A stretch of 64,000 nucleotides of DNA from M3007 sp037445225 (GTDB lineage Bacteria > Bacteroidota > Bacteroidia > Chitinophagales > Saprospiraceae), in contig JBBIKW010000010.1 in assembly GCA_037445225.1 (NCBI GenBank), positions 92,817 to 156,816 on the forward strand, given 5' to 3'. The position numbers and the translations under genes were made by a program. The number at the start of each line of letters is the position of its first letter. The first letter of the stretch is position 1. Below, piece after piece: positions 38,062 through 46,770 of this stretch. The notes under the pieces were generated by a model that saw nothing but the letters and a program-made list of their open reading frames with translations, had not been told where the DNA came from and made no database searches.

Positions 38062-38069
38062 TACCTTTG
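38062..38069 (+). promoter_or_regulatory. -7 promoter element for surE
   Basis: TACCTTTG lies only 4 nt before the surE ATG at 38074. If it works as a -7 element, transcription would begin at or beside the start codon, giving a leaderless mRNA. Confidence 0.55.
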
Positions 38070-38073
38070 CCGT

Positions 38074-38889
38074 ATGCAAAGACCGTTGATTTTGGTGACG
38101 AACGACGATGGCATCGTGGCGCCGGGGTTACGCGCTTTGGTAGAGGTGGCTTCGCAGTTGGGCGAAGTGGTGGTAGTGGCGCCGGACTCGCCGCAAAGCG
38201 GAAAAGGGCACGCGATCACCATTCAAGAGCCGCTTCGCCTGCGCCACGTGCGCACTTTTTCGGGTATTGAGGCGTGGGAGTCGTCGGGCACTCCGGTAGA
38301 TTGCGTCAAGTTGGCTAGGCATGTGGTTTTGAAAGGGCGAAAGATCGACCTGTGTGTGTCGGGGATCAATCACGGGAGCAATGCGTCTATCAATATCATC
38401 TATTCGGGCACGCTTTCGGCGGCCATGGAGGCCTCCCTAGAGGGCATCAAGAGCATAGGTTTTTCCCTGCTGGATCACAGCTTCGAAGCCGACTTTGAGC
38501 CGTGCAAACCGTGGGTGCGCCGCATCATGGAATATGTCTTGCGCGACGACTTTCCTCCAGGTAAGCTGCTCAATGTGAACATTCCGCGCTTGCCGGCCGA
38601 ACAGCTGCGCGGCATCCGCGTCTGCCGCCAGGCCGATGGGCGCTGGATCGAAGAGTTCGTAGAAGGGCGCGACCCACACAACCAACCTTACTATTGGCTT
38701 ACGGGCAGGTTCGTCAACCGCGATCTCAAGGAGGATACGGACATCTGGGCGCTGGACAACGGCTACATCTCCGTAGTGCCCTCCATGCACGACCTCACCG
38801 ACTACCTTTTGCTCAAACAAATCGCCCTCGACTTCGAAGATATGTTCCTCTCCGAAGTTGCCACAACAGACCGGCAGAACCATAGCTAA
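38074..38889 (+). CDS. surE: 5'/3'-nucleotidase SurE
   Basis: Metal-dependent nucleoside-monophosphate phosphatase of 271 residues, linked to stationary-phase survival. The metal-binding DD is in PLILVTNDDGIVAPG. Further conserved segments are VVVAPDSPQSGKGHAIT, SSGTPVDCVKLA, CVSGINHGSNASINIIYSGT and SAAMEASLEGIKSIGFSL. The ATG at 38074 begins MQRPLILVTNDDG; the preceding in-frame ATG at 38056 lies upstream of the promoter element. It overlaps no neighbour and is divergent from the LysM gene. Confidence 0.95.
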   Translation: MQRPLILVTNDDGIVAPGLRALVEVASQLGEVVVVAPDSPQSGKGHAITIQEPLRLRHVRTFSGIEAWESSGTPVDCVKLARHVVLKGRKIDLCVSGINHGSNASINIIYSGTLSAAMEASLEGIKSIGFSLLDHSFEADFEPCKPWVRRIMEYVLRDDFPPGKLLNVNIPRLPAEQLRGIRVCRQADGRWIEEFVEGRDPHNQPYYWLTGRFVNRDLKEDTDIWALDNGYISVVPSMHDLTDYLLLKQIALDFEDMFLSEVATTDRQNHS

Positions 38890-39125
38890 GGTGCAGGTTG
38901 ACAGCGAGTTACAGATGTCCTTTCTACCGATTCATCTGTGTGGGTGCAAAGACCTCTGCTGCCTTCAGCCCACTCCGATTGATGCGACATATGGAAGCCC
39001 GAAGCAACGCGCTCGCTCGGTTTTTTCATCGCACAAAGCTCCTGTATCGCTATGATGATATCCTTTCCCGTGTGGTTTTTGGGCAGTGCCTTGATGCCCT
39101 TCATTCGGCAGTAATACTTCTCACT

Positions 39126-40940
39126 ATGAAAAGCCGACACTACTTGCTTTTTCTCGTTGCTGTGAAGGCCGCTGTAGCGGGTGCTCAGGTGCCCTGCCTA
39201 TTGGATTTAGGGCCTGACTTTACGGTATGCAATAGGGAACCCTTCGCCCTTTCTGCTCATGTGCTTCAGATACCCCCCGCTACATCCGTTGTCTATGAGT
39301 GGTCAGGGGCATTCTTGAGCTGCTCCGATTGTCCCAGTCCGCTCGTAGTCGCACCGACAGCCGGCTCGTATACCTATGTGCTTACGGTGCGCACGGACTC
39401 CTGTACCTTGTCGGACTCGCTGGTTGTCCACGTCATCGTCAAAGAGACCTTGCTTTCGCTCCCTGCCGACGCTGCCATCTGTTTGGGCGACTCTGTGTTG
39501 CTTAATTCGGCCTCCGATACGGCTGCTGCATACATATGGACGGCTACCCATCCCAACTTCGACACTGTCCGCACGGCGGCTCCGGTGGTTGTACCGGTTC
39601 AGAGTGCGACGTACTATGGTACGGTTGAAAAAGGCGGATGTGTATTTCGAGACTCCGTGCGCCTCCAGGTTGTGCGCGCGGAGTTGGTCGTCAGCAGTGA
39701 TACCGTCATTTGCCGAGGGCAATCGGTGCGCCTGTTGGCATTGACCGATGTGTCGGGCGGGGTTTTTACCTGGCGCCGCCTGTCGGATGGGGTAATACTA
39801 AGTACCGCTCAGTCTGTATCGGTTAGCCCAGAAAAAACAACGGCTTATGCCATCACCATGGAATACGGGAACGGCTGCCGGCGGAGCGACACTGTGGTCG
39901 TCGAAGTTAAAGGCGAAGCCTTGACGATTCAATTCCCAAGCGACCCGCGTCTCTGCCCAGGTGAGCCCTTGGTCTTAAACCTCGCCCCAGCGACTGGCAT
40001 TCAGTATCTGTGGTCAGCGGAGCCACCGGACCCAGGGCTTGTAGTCAATGCGCCCAGCCCAGTGGTGTCGCCAACGCGCAGCACGGTCTATACGGTGACG
40101 GCCCAAGAGGCCGACTGCACGTTGAAGCAATCCTTGCTGGTGAGTGTCTTTTCGGCAACATTGACGGTGTCGGCCGATACGGTGGTATGTGCAGGAGACC
40201 GCGCCGCGCTGTCCGCTATAGGTGCAGGGCCCAATGGGTGCTATCTGTGGAGTACGGGTGAGACCTCACCGATGATTTTTCCTGCGCCAACGGTTTCGAC
40301 CCTCTTTACTGTAGCGTATTTCTACGGCGATACCTGTGCTTTATACGATACTATTCGGGTATCTACGGCGCCTGCCTTTTCGCTTCAGATTGCGAGCGTG
40401 CCCGACACTTCCCAAATCAATTTGGGCCAAAGTATACAGCTGTTCGCCGCCGTGTCGCCCCCTCAGGATTTGAGCGGCTTTTCCTTTGCCTGGCAGGAGA
40501 CCACTATAGGCACTAAACCTTTGCCGTTCAGCGCACCCAACATTGAAGTGCGCCCCTCCTCTAACGACACGGCTTCAGCTGCCGTGCGCTACACCGTGCG
40601 CGCCGTGTCGCCCCAGGGCTGTGTGCGGACGGCCGAGCGGCTCTTTCAACTATTGTTCCCACTGGTGCGCTTCCCCAACGCCTTTACGCCCAATGGCGAC
40701 GGATACAACGACTACTTCGAGATGCTGGTCTTAGAGGGGCAGGCCCGCATCGAGCGCATGCAAATCTTCAACCGCTGGGGCGGATTGGTGTTCGACAGCG
40801 CCGAAACCAATGCTCGCTGGGATGGAACGGTCAATGGGCAACCTGCCCCGGCCGACGTATACCTGTACCGCATCAGCTGGCGCCGAAGCGACGGAGCTAT
40901 GATGCCGCTCGCGGTAGGCGACGTAACGCTCATTCGTTAA
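39126..40940 (+). CDS. Secreted protein with type B T9SS sorting domain
   Basis: A 604-residue surface protein. Signal peptide HYLLFLVAVKAAVAGAQ, then five or six Ig/PKD-related modules, each opening with a Cys near the start (DTVICRGQSVRLLAL, DPRLCPGEPLVLNLA, DTVVCAGDRAALSAI) and closing with an S/T-rich strand. The end is a gliding-motility-associated sorting domain (FPNAFTPNGDGYNDYF, IFNRWGGLVFDS, NGQPAPADVYLY, GDVTLIR). The start at 39126 is chosen because it begins the signal peptide; an in-frame ATG about 230 bp upstream would add a non-signal stretch. No catalytic domain is seen. Confidence 0.88.
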   Translation: MKSRHYLLFLVAVKAAVAGAQVPCLLDLGPDFTVCNREPFALSAHVLQIPPATSVVYEWSGAFLSCSDCPSPLVVAPTAGSYTYVLTVRTDSCTLSDSLVVHVIVKETLLSLPADAAICLGDSVLLNSASDTAAAYIWTATHPNFDTVRTAAPVVVPVQSATYYGTVEKGGCVFRDSVRLQVVRAELVVSSDTVICRGQSVRLLALTDVSGGVFTWRRLSDGVILSTAQSVSVSPEKTTAYAITMEYGNGCRRSDTVVVEVKGEALTIQFPSDPRLCPGEPLVLNLAPATGIQYLWSAEPPDPGLVVNAPSPVVSPTRSTVYTVTAQEADCTLKQSLLVSVFSATLTVSADTVVCAGDRAALSAIGAGPNGCYLWSTGETSPMIFPAPTVSTLFTVAYFYGDTCALYDTIRVSTAPAFSLQIASVPDTSQINLGQSIQLFAAVSPPQDLSGFSFAWQETTIGTKPLPFSAPNIEVRPSSNDTASAAVRYTVRAVSPQGCVRTAERLFQLLFPLVRFPNAFTPNGDGYNDYFEMLVLEGQARIERMQIFNRWGGLVFDSAETNARWDGTVNGQPAPADVYLYRISWRRSDGAMMPLAVGDVTLIR

Positions 40941-40998
40941 ATACGCGCTGCACGGTATTAAAAAAAAGCAAAATCCTCTTCAACACAAGTACATGCGC

Positions 40999-41006
40999 TA
41001 TTTTTG
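40999..41006 (+). promoter_or_regulatory. -7 promoter element
   Basis: TATTTTTG, 37 bp before the small lipoprotein ATG at 41044. Confidence 0.4.
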
Positions 41007-41043
41007 CCAGTCCTTAAATAAACTGTGTAAATTGCACTGCAAC

Positions 41044-41286
41044 ATGAAAAAAACATTGTTTGTCCATGCCATTGCGGCCCTTCTGACGTTAGGGCTATCT
41101 TCCTGTGGAGAAAAACTGCTGACCCCTGAGCAGGTGGAGGCAGAAATTGCCAAGGGTGTAGAAGCAGGCAAAGCTGCTATCGACACCGAAGAGAACGCTA
41201 AGTGCGATGCGGAATTTGAGAGTCGGGTAAATGCGGAATTTGAGCGCTTAAAGGCAGAGATGGAGGCCCAGCAAACCCTTCAATAA
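41044..41286 (+). CDS. Small lipoprotein, hypothetical
   Basis: An 80-residue lipoprotein. The signal KKTLFVHAIAALLTLGLSSC ends in a good lipobox (LSSC). The mature part is a single charged helix (VEAEIAKGVEAGKAAIDTEE, RVNAEFERLKAEMEAQ) resembling short coiled-coil outer-membrane anchors. It is followed after 34 bp by a second small exported protein with a similar NAEA/RVNAE segment, suggesting the pair arose by duplication or works together. Function unknown. Confidence 0.7.
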   Translation: MKKTLFVHAIAALLTLGLSSCGEKLLTPEQVEAEIAKGVEAGKAAIDTEENAKCDAEFESRVNAEFERLKAEMEAQQTLQ

Positions 41287-41320
41287 AAACATTTTTTCAC
41301 GTCTAAAAACCTTTTCATCC

Positions 41321-41767
41321 ATGAATAAGCAGCTTATTTTGATTGCCGCTGTGGCATTGGCCGGAGGAATAATGCTGACTGCTTACAAGACTAAAGAGCA
41401 GCAGCAGCAGGAAATCGCTAACGCTATCGCCATGAAGCTGGACGAGTATCGGATGTTGAAACAGGAGGAGTGCACTGCGCGCGTCAACGCGGAGGCGCGC
41501 CGCCGCTTCGACGAGTACGTTGCCTCGCTGCCGCCGGCAAAGCCCAGCAAGCCGGGCAGTGCTGCGATCAAGAAGCGCCCGCAGTCGCCCTCTAAAACGC
41601 CGATGCCCCAAACGCCGCCCCAAGACCCGCAGAAGCAGCGCGGCGGTGCCGTCCAGGAGGGCAATGTCGAACAGCAGAAGCAGCGCGGCGGTGCCGTCCA
41701 GGAGAACAATGTCGAACAGCAGAAGAAACGCGGCGGTGCCATCAAGGTAGAGGGCGGCAACAATTGA
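41321..41767 (+). CDS. Small exported or membrane-anchored protein with C-terminal 15-residue repeats
   Basis: A 148-residue protein. The hydrophobic N-terminus (LILIAAVALAGGIMLTAY) is a signal or anchor. A helical region follows with AMKLDEYRMLKQEECTARVN, like the upstream lipoprotein. A Pro/Lys-rich linker leads into three repeats of 15 residues (QKQRGGAVQEGNVEQ, QKQRGGAVQENNVEQ, QKKRGGAIKVEGG). The repeats are strongly basic and likely disordered. The family is not recognised. Confidence 0.6.
   Translation: MNKQLILIAAVALAGGIMLTAYKTKEQQQQEIANAIAMKLDEYRMLKQEECTARVNAEARRRFDEYVASLPPAKPSKPGSAAIKKRPQSPSKTPMPQTPPQDPQKQRGGAVQEGNVEQQKQRGGAVQENNVEQQKKRGGAIKVEGGNN
41630..41750 (+). repeat. 45-bp tandem repeat, about 2.7 copies
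   Basis: Units start at 41630, 41675 and 41720, each opening CAGAAG then a GC-rich core. The first two differ by only a few bases and the third diverges after its first half. The repeat is in frame (15 codons) and can expand or contract without breaking the gene. Confidence 0.85.
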
Positions 41768-41792
41768 TACCCTTTCTTAAGAGATATCGCTC

Positions 41793-41834
41793 AGCGGGCA
41801 ACACAGGGCACCTGCGTTGCCCGCTTTCTTATTT
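41793..41834 (+). terminator. Terminator after the repeat-protein gene
   Basis: Stem AGCGGGCAAC (41793-41802) and GTTGCCCGCT (41816-41825), 10 bp perfect, 13-nt loop, then TTCTTATTT. It abuts the convergent 3' end of der. Confidence 0.75.
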
Positions 41835-43130
41835 GGCCCGCATATACAACTCTATAGGCACACCCTGGAAATCGTAGTGTTGGCGCAGCTGGTTCTCCAA
41901 AAATTGCACGTAGGTCTCGCGCACCCAGTTGGGATTGTTGACAAAGAAGGCAAAGGAAGGGTAAGGAGTGGGTAGTTGCGTGACGTATTTGAATTTGGGG
42001 TAGCGCCCTTTGACGGAGGGCGGCGGTGTCTTCTCAACGATGTCGAGTATGAGAGCGTTCAGCTCCGACGTCTTGATTTTGCGTTGGCGGTTCTCGTACA
42101 CGCGAAGGGCCGTATCCACCGCTTGAAAAATGCGCTGTTTATCGATGGCGGAGATGAAGAGAATGGGGACGTCGTCGAAAGGAGCGATACGTCTTCGGAT
42201 TGCCTCTTCGTAGTCGCGCGCCGTATTGGTTTCCTTGTCTACCAAATCCCATTTATTGACGAGGATGACCACTCCCTTGTGGCGCTTTTGGGCCAGGCGA
42301 AGCAGGTGCAAATCTTGGGCTTCGATGCCTTGGGTGGCGTCGAGCACCAACAAACACACGTCACACTCTTCTAAGGCGCGGATAGCGCGCATGACGGAAT
42401 AGAACTCGAGATCTTCCTCCACCTTGGTCTTCTTGCGAATGCCGGCAGTATCGATGAGAATAAATTGCTTGCCAAATTTGTTGTACACGCTGTGGATGGG
42501 GTCGCGCGTTGTCCCGGCGATGGGGGTGACGATGTTGCGCTCTTCGCCCAAGAGCGCGTTAGTAAGTGAAGATTTGCCCACATTGGGCCGGCCAATGATG
42601 GCAAACTTGGGCAGGTTCGTCTGCAGGGGAGGGTTGTCTTCGATAAGCTCTGCCACAGCGTCGAGCAAGTCGCCGGTGCCGCTGCCGTTTATAGAGGCTA
42701 CAAAAAAGGTGTTCGGAAAGCCTAAGCTCCAAAACTCGTTAGCTTCGGCCTGAGCGTAAAAGCTATCCACCTTGTTGACGACCAAAAAAACCGGTTTGTT
42801 CGAGCGCCGTAGGAGACGGGCTAACTCCTCATCTAAGTCCGTCACTCCCGTCTGGGCGTCTACCATAAACAGGATGACCGACGCCTCCTCTATAGCGATG
42901 CGGGCCTGTTGGCGAATGGTAGCCTCAAAGACGTCTTTAGAATGCGCGACAAAACCGCCTGTGTCCACGACAGTGAAGCGCTTGCCGTTCCACTCGCAGA
43001 AGCCGTATTTTCGGTCACGCGTGACGCCCGAAAAGTCGTCGGTGATAGCGTCTCGAAAACCGATTAAGCGGTTGTACAGCGTCGATTTGCCTACGTTAGG
43101 TCGCCCAACAATAGCGACAATACTTCCCAT
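41829..43130 (-). CDS. der: Ribosome biogenesis GTPase Der (EngA)
   Basis: Double-GTPase protein needed for 50S subunit assembly, 433 residues. G domain 1 has GRPNVGKSTLYNRL, the switch DTGGF and NKVD. G domain 2 has GRPNVGKSSLTNALLGEE, DTAGIRKKTKV and NKWDLV. The C-terminal KH-like domain ends in VPIELYMRAK. All G motifs are intact. It is convergent with the small repeat-protein gene and divergent from the metallohydrolase. Confidence 0.97.
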   Translation of the reverse strand: MGSIVAIVGRPNVGKSTLYNRLIGFRDAITDDFSGVTRDRKYGFCEWNGKRFTVVDTGGFVAHSKDVFEATIRQQARIAIEEASVILFMVDAQTGVTDLDEELARLLRRSNKPVFLVVNKVDSFYAQAEANEFWSLGFPNTFFVASINGSGTGDLLDAVAELIEDNPPLQTNLPKFAIIGRPNVGKSSLTNALLGEERNIVTPIAGTTRDPIHSVYNKFGKQFILIDTAGIRKKTKVEEDLEFYSVMRAIRALEECDVCLLVLDATQGIEAQDLHLLRLAQKRHKGVVILVNKWDLVDKETNTARDYEEAIRRRIAPFDDVPILFISAIDKQRIFQAVDTALRVYENRQRKIKTSELNALILDIVEKTPPPSVKGRYPKFKYVTQLPTPYPSFAFFVNNPNWVRETYVQFLENQLRQHYDFQGVPIELYMRAK

Positions 43131-43277
43131 TTTTCCTCAGATACCTAAAGACCTGCTGCAGTTTTCTTACATTTGCCGCAAGCGCCTTGCGAACTTTTTT
43201 CACTTTTGTTCCTTTATCCTGCGCCCAAAGATAGAGCATTCTTCCCTTCTGTTCGCTACTTAACCAGAGGAGCCGGA

Positions 43278-44171
43278 ATGAGCAAGATTCTTTACCGAGA
43301 CCCACACGTTACGATTTTCCAGAGCGCCTTATATCAGACGAACACAACAGTGGTTCGAACGGATGATCTGGTATTGGTAGTAGATCCGGCCTGGTTGCCC
43401 GATGAGATAGCGGCCATTCGCCAGTATGTTGACTCCATCCGCGAAAGCCGAGCGTTGTTTTTAGTGTTTACCCACTCCGACTTTGATCACCTTATCGGCT
43501 ATGGCGCTTTCAAAGCCGATAAGGTATTCGCCACCGAACTGATGGCAGACAATCCGGCGCAAAATGCGATCTTAGAGCAAATCGAAGCCTTCGACCAAAG
43601 CTATTACATTCGCCGTACCTATCCGGTGGAATACCCGGTAGTGGATTTTAAGGTGTACCGCGATGGAGTGCAGTATCGGCATGAAAACACGAAGCTGTCC
43701 TTCTATTTAGCGCCTGGGCATACGGCCGACAGCATGATGGTCGTCGTGTGGCAATTAGGGCTGTGTATTGCCGGTGATTACTTGTCGAATATCGAATTTC
43801 CCATCATCCAGCACAGCAGCGTAGAGTACGTCAACACGTTGGAGAAGTTGCCGCGCATCCACGACCGCAACTGGTTCACGCGGCTTATACCCGGCCATGG
43901 CGACCCAGCCCTTACCATCACCGACTGGCTGCGGCGGCGCACTGAAAGCTTGGCCTACATCTACGCCATCCGCGAAAGCGTGGCTACTGGGCGGCCCTTC
44001 GACATGGACTCCCTGTGGGAACGCTACCACTTTCCACTCCAACAGAGCAAAGACCACGAAGCCAATCTCGAGCTCGTGCGGCGCGAATTCGAAGAAGGGG
44101 CCTGGGAATGGAACCCCGACAACCTGCCTACTGTACCTGACCCCATTCCGTTAGGCGAAACCAACTCGTAA
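43278..44171 (+). CDS. Metallo-beta-lactamase-fold hydrolase
   Basis: A 297-residue MBL-superfamily enzyme. Metal ligands are in FTHSDFDHLIGYGAF, a HSDxDH version in which the usual second His is Asp. Further ligands are LAPGHTADSMM, AGDYLSN and the C-terminal LIPGHGDP. No signal peptide. The start at 43278 is supported by an AGAGGAG Shine-Dalgarno sequence. Substrate cannot be read from sequence; this subgroup is generally annotated only as MBL-fold hydrolase. It is convergent with yebC, the stop codons lying 8 bp apart. Confidence 0.85.
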   Translation: MSKILYRDPHVTIFQSALYQTNTTVVRTDDLVLVVDPAWLPDEIAAIRQYVDSIRESRALFLVFTHSDFDHLIGYGAFKADKVFATELMADNPAQNAILEQIEAFDQSYYIRRTYPVEYPVVDFKVYRDGVQYRHENTKLSFYLAPGHTADSMMVVVWQLGLCIAGDYLSNIEFPIIQHSSVEYVNTLEKLPRIHDRNWFTRLIPGHGDPALTITDWLRRRTESLAYIYAIRESVATGRPFDMDSLWERYHFPLQQSKDHEANLELVRREFEEGAWEWNPDNLPTVPDPIPLGETNS

Positions 44172-44179
44172 GGCTGCGC

Positions 44180-44896
44180 CTATTCCGACATGTCCATCGT
44201 GTGGAAGACGTTGAGCACGTCGTCGTCTTCCTCTAAGCGCTCGATGAGCTTGATGACCTGTTCGGCCTCCTCGTCCGATAGTTTTTTGGTCATGGTCGGT
44301 ATCCACTCCAGCTGCGCGTTGGCGGGCTCAATGCCGCGGTCTTCCAAGGCCTTTTGCATCTTGCCGAAATCGGTAAAATCGGCGTAGAGGATGACTTCGC
44401 CCTCTTCCCGTTTGACGTCCTCTAAGCCGGCGTCGATCAACTCCAGTTCCAGCTCGTCCCAATTTTGCCCTTCGTCTTTGATTTTAAAGACGGCTTTGCG
44501 GTTAAACAGGTAGCTGACGCTGCCCGAAACGCCGAGGGAGCCTCCGCATCGGTCAAAGTGGAGGCGCACGTTGGCGACGGTGCGCGTGGGATTGTCGGTA
44601 GCGGTTTCGACGAGGACGGCGATGCCGTGGGGCCCATAGCCCTCGTACATGACTTCTTGGTAGTTGTCGGCATCCTTACCACTGGCTTTTTTAATCGCAT
44701 TTTCGATGTTGGCCTTAGGCATGTTGGCCTGCTTGGCATTTTGGATGGCTATGCGCAGGCGGGGGTTGTATTCCGGGTTGGGCCCGCCGGCTTTGACGGC
44801 AATAGAGATTTCGCGGCCCAGACGCGTAAAGGTTTTGGCCATGTTGGCCCAGCGCTTAAATTTCCTCTCTTTGCGATATTCAAACGCTCGTCCCAT
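44180..44896 (-). CDS. yebC: YebC/PmpR-family protein
   Basis: A 238-residue YebC/TACO1-family protein. The family was long annotated as a transcription regulator, and some members have been linked to translation of difficult (polyproline) sequences. The N-terminus MGRAFEYRKERKFKRWANMAK, then VKAGGPNPEYNPRLRIAIQN, NIENAIKKASG, YEGYGPHGIAVLVETATDNP and VSGSVSYLFNRKAVF are all typical. The start at 44896 is the family start; the longer frame is not needed. It is on the same strand as, and downstream of, the BatD-like gene with a 100-bp gap. Confidence 0.95.
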   Translation of the reverse strand: MGRAFEYRKERKFKRWANMAKTFTRLGREISIAVKAGGPNPEYNPRLRIAIQNAKQANMPKANIENAIKKASGKDADNYQEVMYEGYGPHGIAVLVETATDNPTRTVANVRLHFDRCGGSLGVSGSVSYLFNRKAVFKIKDEGQNWDELELELIDAGLEDVKREEGEVILYADFTDFGKMQKALEDRGIEPANAQLEWIPTMTKKLSDEEAEQVIKLIERLEEDDDVLNVFHTMDMSE

Positions 44897-44996
44897 GATG
44901 TGTGCTCGTCGTTTGTCGAGTGCCGAGTAATGCGGCGCAAAGATAACTACACTGCTGCGTAGGCACGGGAGGGAGACAAAAAATGCGCGGGTTTGC

Positions 44997-45893
44997 TTAG
45001 GCGGTAGCGCTGCAGATGCGCTGGGCCGTTGCCAGCCAGCGCTCGTGTTGGTCGGCTTTGGGCAAGGCGTGGGCAAACTTTACCCAGTCGGCCTGTTGCA
45101 GCAGGCGTTGCACCTCAGCCTGTTGGTCGGGCGGTAAGAGGGAGGCGGAGAGGTGCCGGCAAATTTGATCAGTGGTCAGCTCGAGAGCTGGGAATTGGTA
45201 TTGAGCCCCCAAGTATTCGCGCACGATCCAGCTCAGCTCGGCATAATACTCGATGACCCGATGGGGTAGTTTCCAAGGTTTTTGGCGCGCTAAGCGTTCG
45301 AGCCGCTCTCGGGCGATGTCGTGCGCCGAAGGCAGGGGCGGTGGCGGCGATGCTGGCGCAGGTGCAGGGCGCTTTTGGCGCCATCGCCGCCAAACGAGCG
45401 CTATCGCGACGGCCAATGCGGCACCACCCGCTATGGCCCACCACAGCACAGACGAGGTCGCTTCCGGCGGGCGAACCTCTCGAAGCGGGGCCATCGCACT
45501 GGTATCCGTAGGGACGGCAGGTGCGGTCACCGCTATATCCAATGGATTGGTCATCACCGGATCGCCCACTTGCAGTAGTACGGGCAATGAGGGCAAACGG
45601 AAGTGACCGGTGTCGAGGAAGAGAAGGGAGAGGTCTTGCACCCAAGACTCACCGGAGCGGCGCCACGGAGAGCGCATGCGAAAGTGTTCGGCCGGGATAG
45701 TGGGCATCCAGGCCGCCACCTGGACGCGCTGAGGCGCAGAGCGGATACCAGCCACCTGTACGCGCAGCATCACCGTATCACCTGCTTCCGCGCGGGAGCG
45801 GTCAAAACTCGCCACGGCGCGAATTTCCTGCGCCGTTAAAGCAGCGGTCGTCAGAAGGGCACACGTGCAGGTGAACAGAAGGCGCTTACCCAT
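44997..45893 (-). CDS. BatD-like single-pass membrane protein
   Basis: A 298-residue protein with signal peptide RLLFTCTCALLTTAALTAQ and a beta-rich periplasmic region (VASFDRSRAEAGDTVMLRVQ). A single transmembrane helix follows (VLWWAIAGGAALAVAIALVW, about residues 149-168), then a Pro-rich linker and a helical cytoplasmic tail (IEYYAELSWIVREYLGAQ). This is the architecture of BatD/DUF4381-like proteins in moxR-batA clusters. It overlaps the DUF58 gene by 8 bp, so the two are translationally coupled. Role in envelope stress or complex assembly is inferred from the cluster. Confidence 0.75.
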   Translation of the reverse strand: MGKRLLFTCTCALLTTAALTAQEIRAVASFDRSRAEAGDTVMLRVQVAGIRSAPQRVQVAAWMPTIPAEHFRMRSPWRRSGESWVQDLSLLFLDTGHFRLPSLPVLLQVGDPVMTNPLDIAVTAPAVPTDTSAMAPLREVRPPEATSSVLWWAIAGGAALAVAIALVWRRWRQKRPAPAPASPPPPLPSAHDIARERLERLARQKPWKLPHRVIEYYAELSWIVREYLGAQYQFPALELTTDQICRHLSASLLPPDQQAEVQRLLQQADWVKFAHALPKADQHERWLATAQRICSATA

Positions 45894-46770
45894 GAGCTAC
45901 TACTTTTGAGCGCCGAGCAAAGAAGCTGAGCAGCTCGCGCACATAGGGCTGGTCGGTACACAAACTTATGAAGTCGGCATTTGCCCGCCGAAAGAGGCTC
46001 TGCGTATCGGCTCGGTGGGCTTCAAAGGTCTGTCGATACTGGCGGCGCAGCTGTCCGCTGGTTGTGTCCACCCATACTTGCTCCCCCGTTTCGGCATCGG
46101 CTACGCGCAACACGCCCACGTCGGGCAAGTCGCGCTCCAATACATCCCAGCAGTGGATGCCGATACAGTCGTGTCGGCGCGCTACAATGCGCAGCGCCTC
46201 CTCGTAGCCCGCAGCCAAAAAGTCGGACAGCACAAAGCAAACACTGCGCTTTTTGAGGATGTTGTGGGCAAAGCGGAGGGCTAAGCCTAAGTCGGTCTTG
46301 CGCCCTTTAGGGCGGGCTAAGAGGATCTCCCGAATGATGCGCAGGATGTGTTGTTTGCCTTTCTTGGGCGGGATGAACAGCTCGATGCGGTCGGAGAAGA
46401 GCAGCACCCCTACTTTATCGTTGTTGGAGATGGCCGAGAAGGCCAATACTGCGCACAGCTCTGTCAGATATTCTTCCTTGAACTGGCTGTGGCTGCCAAA
46501 GACTGCCGAGCCGCTGACATCGACCAATAGCATGACGGTGTTTTCGCGCTCCTCTTCGAAGACCTTTACGTAGGGCTCTCCGGCGCGGGCTGTCACGTTC
46601 CAGTCGATGTGGCGCACGTCGTCGCCCGGATAATACAGGCGCACCTCGCTAAACGACATGCCGCGCCCTTTGAAGGCGCTGTGATAGCCTCCGGTGAACA
46701 GGTGGCTGCTCAGGCCCCGCGCTTTGATCTCGATCTTGCGCACTTTTTTGAGCAATTCTGCTGAGGTCAT
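45886..46770 (-). CDS. DUF58 protein (BatA-associated von Willebrand-like)
   Basis: A 294-residue cytoplasmic protein. Hallmarks are YHSAFKGRGMSFSEVRLY, PGDDVRHIDWNVTAR (the DUF58 signature) and a MIDAS-like DVSGSAVFGS in the following vWA-type fold. Such proteins work with MoxR ATPases, possibly as metal-dependent adaptors or substrates. The ATG overlaps the moxR stop (ATGA), indicating translational coupling, and the 3' end overlaps the BatD-like gene. Confidence 0.92.
   Translation of the reverse strand: MTSAELLKKVRKIEIKARGLSSHLFTGGYHSAFKGRGMSFSEVRLYYPGDDVRHIDWNVTARAGEPYVKVFEEERENTVMLLVDVSGSAVFGSHSQFKEEYLTELCAVLAFSAISNNDKVGVLLFSDRIELFIPPKKGKQHILRIIREILLARPKGRKTDLGLALRFAHNILKKRSVCFVLSDFLAAGYEEALRIVARRHDCIGIHCWDVLERDLPDVGVLRVADAETGEQVWVDTTSGQLRRQYRQTFEAHRADTQSLFRRANADFISLCTDQPYVRELLSFFARRSKVVAHG

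Noticed and set aside
41630..41750. Tandem repeat considered as a CRISPR array
   Set aside because: Units are contiguous, in frame and without variable spacers.
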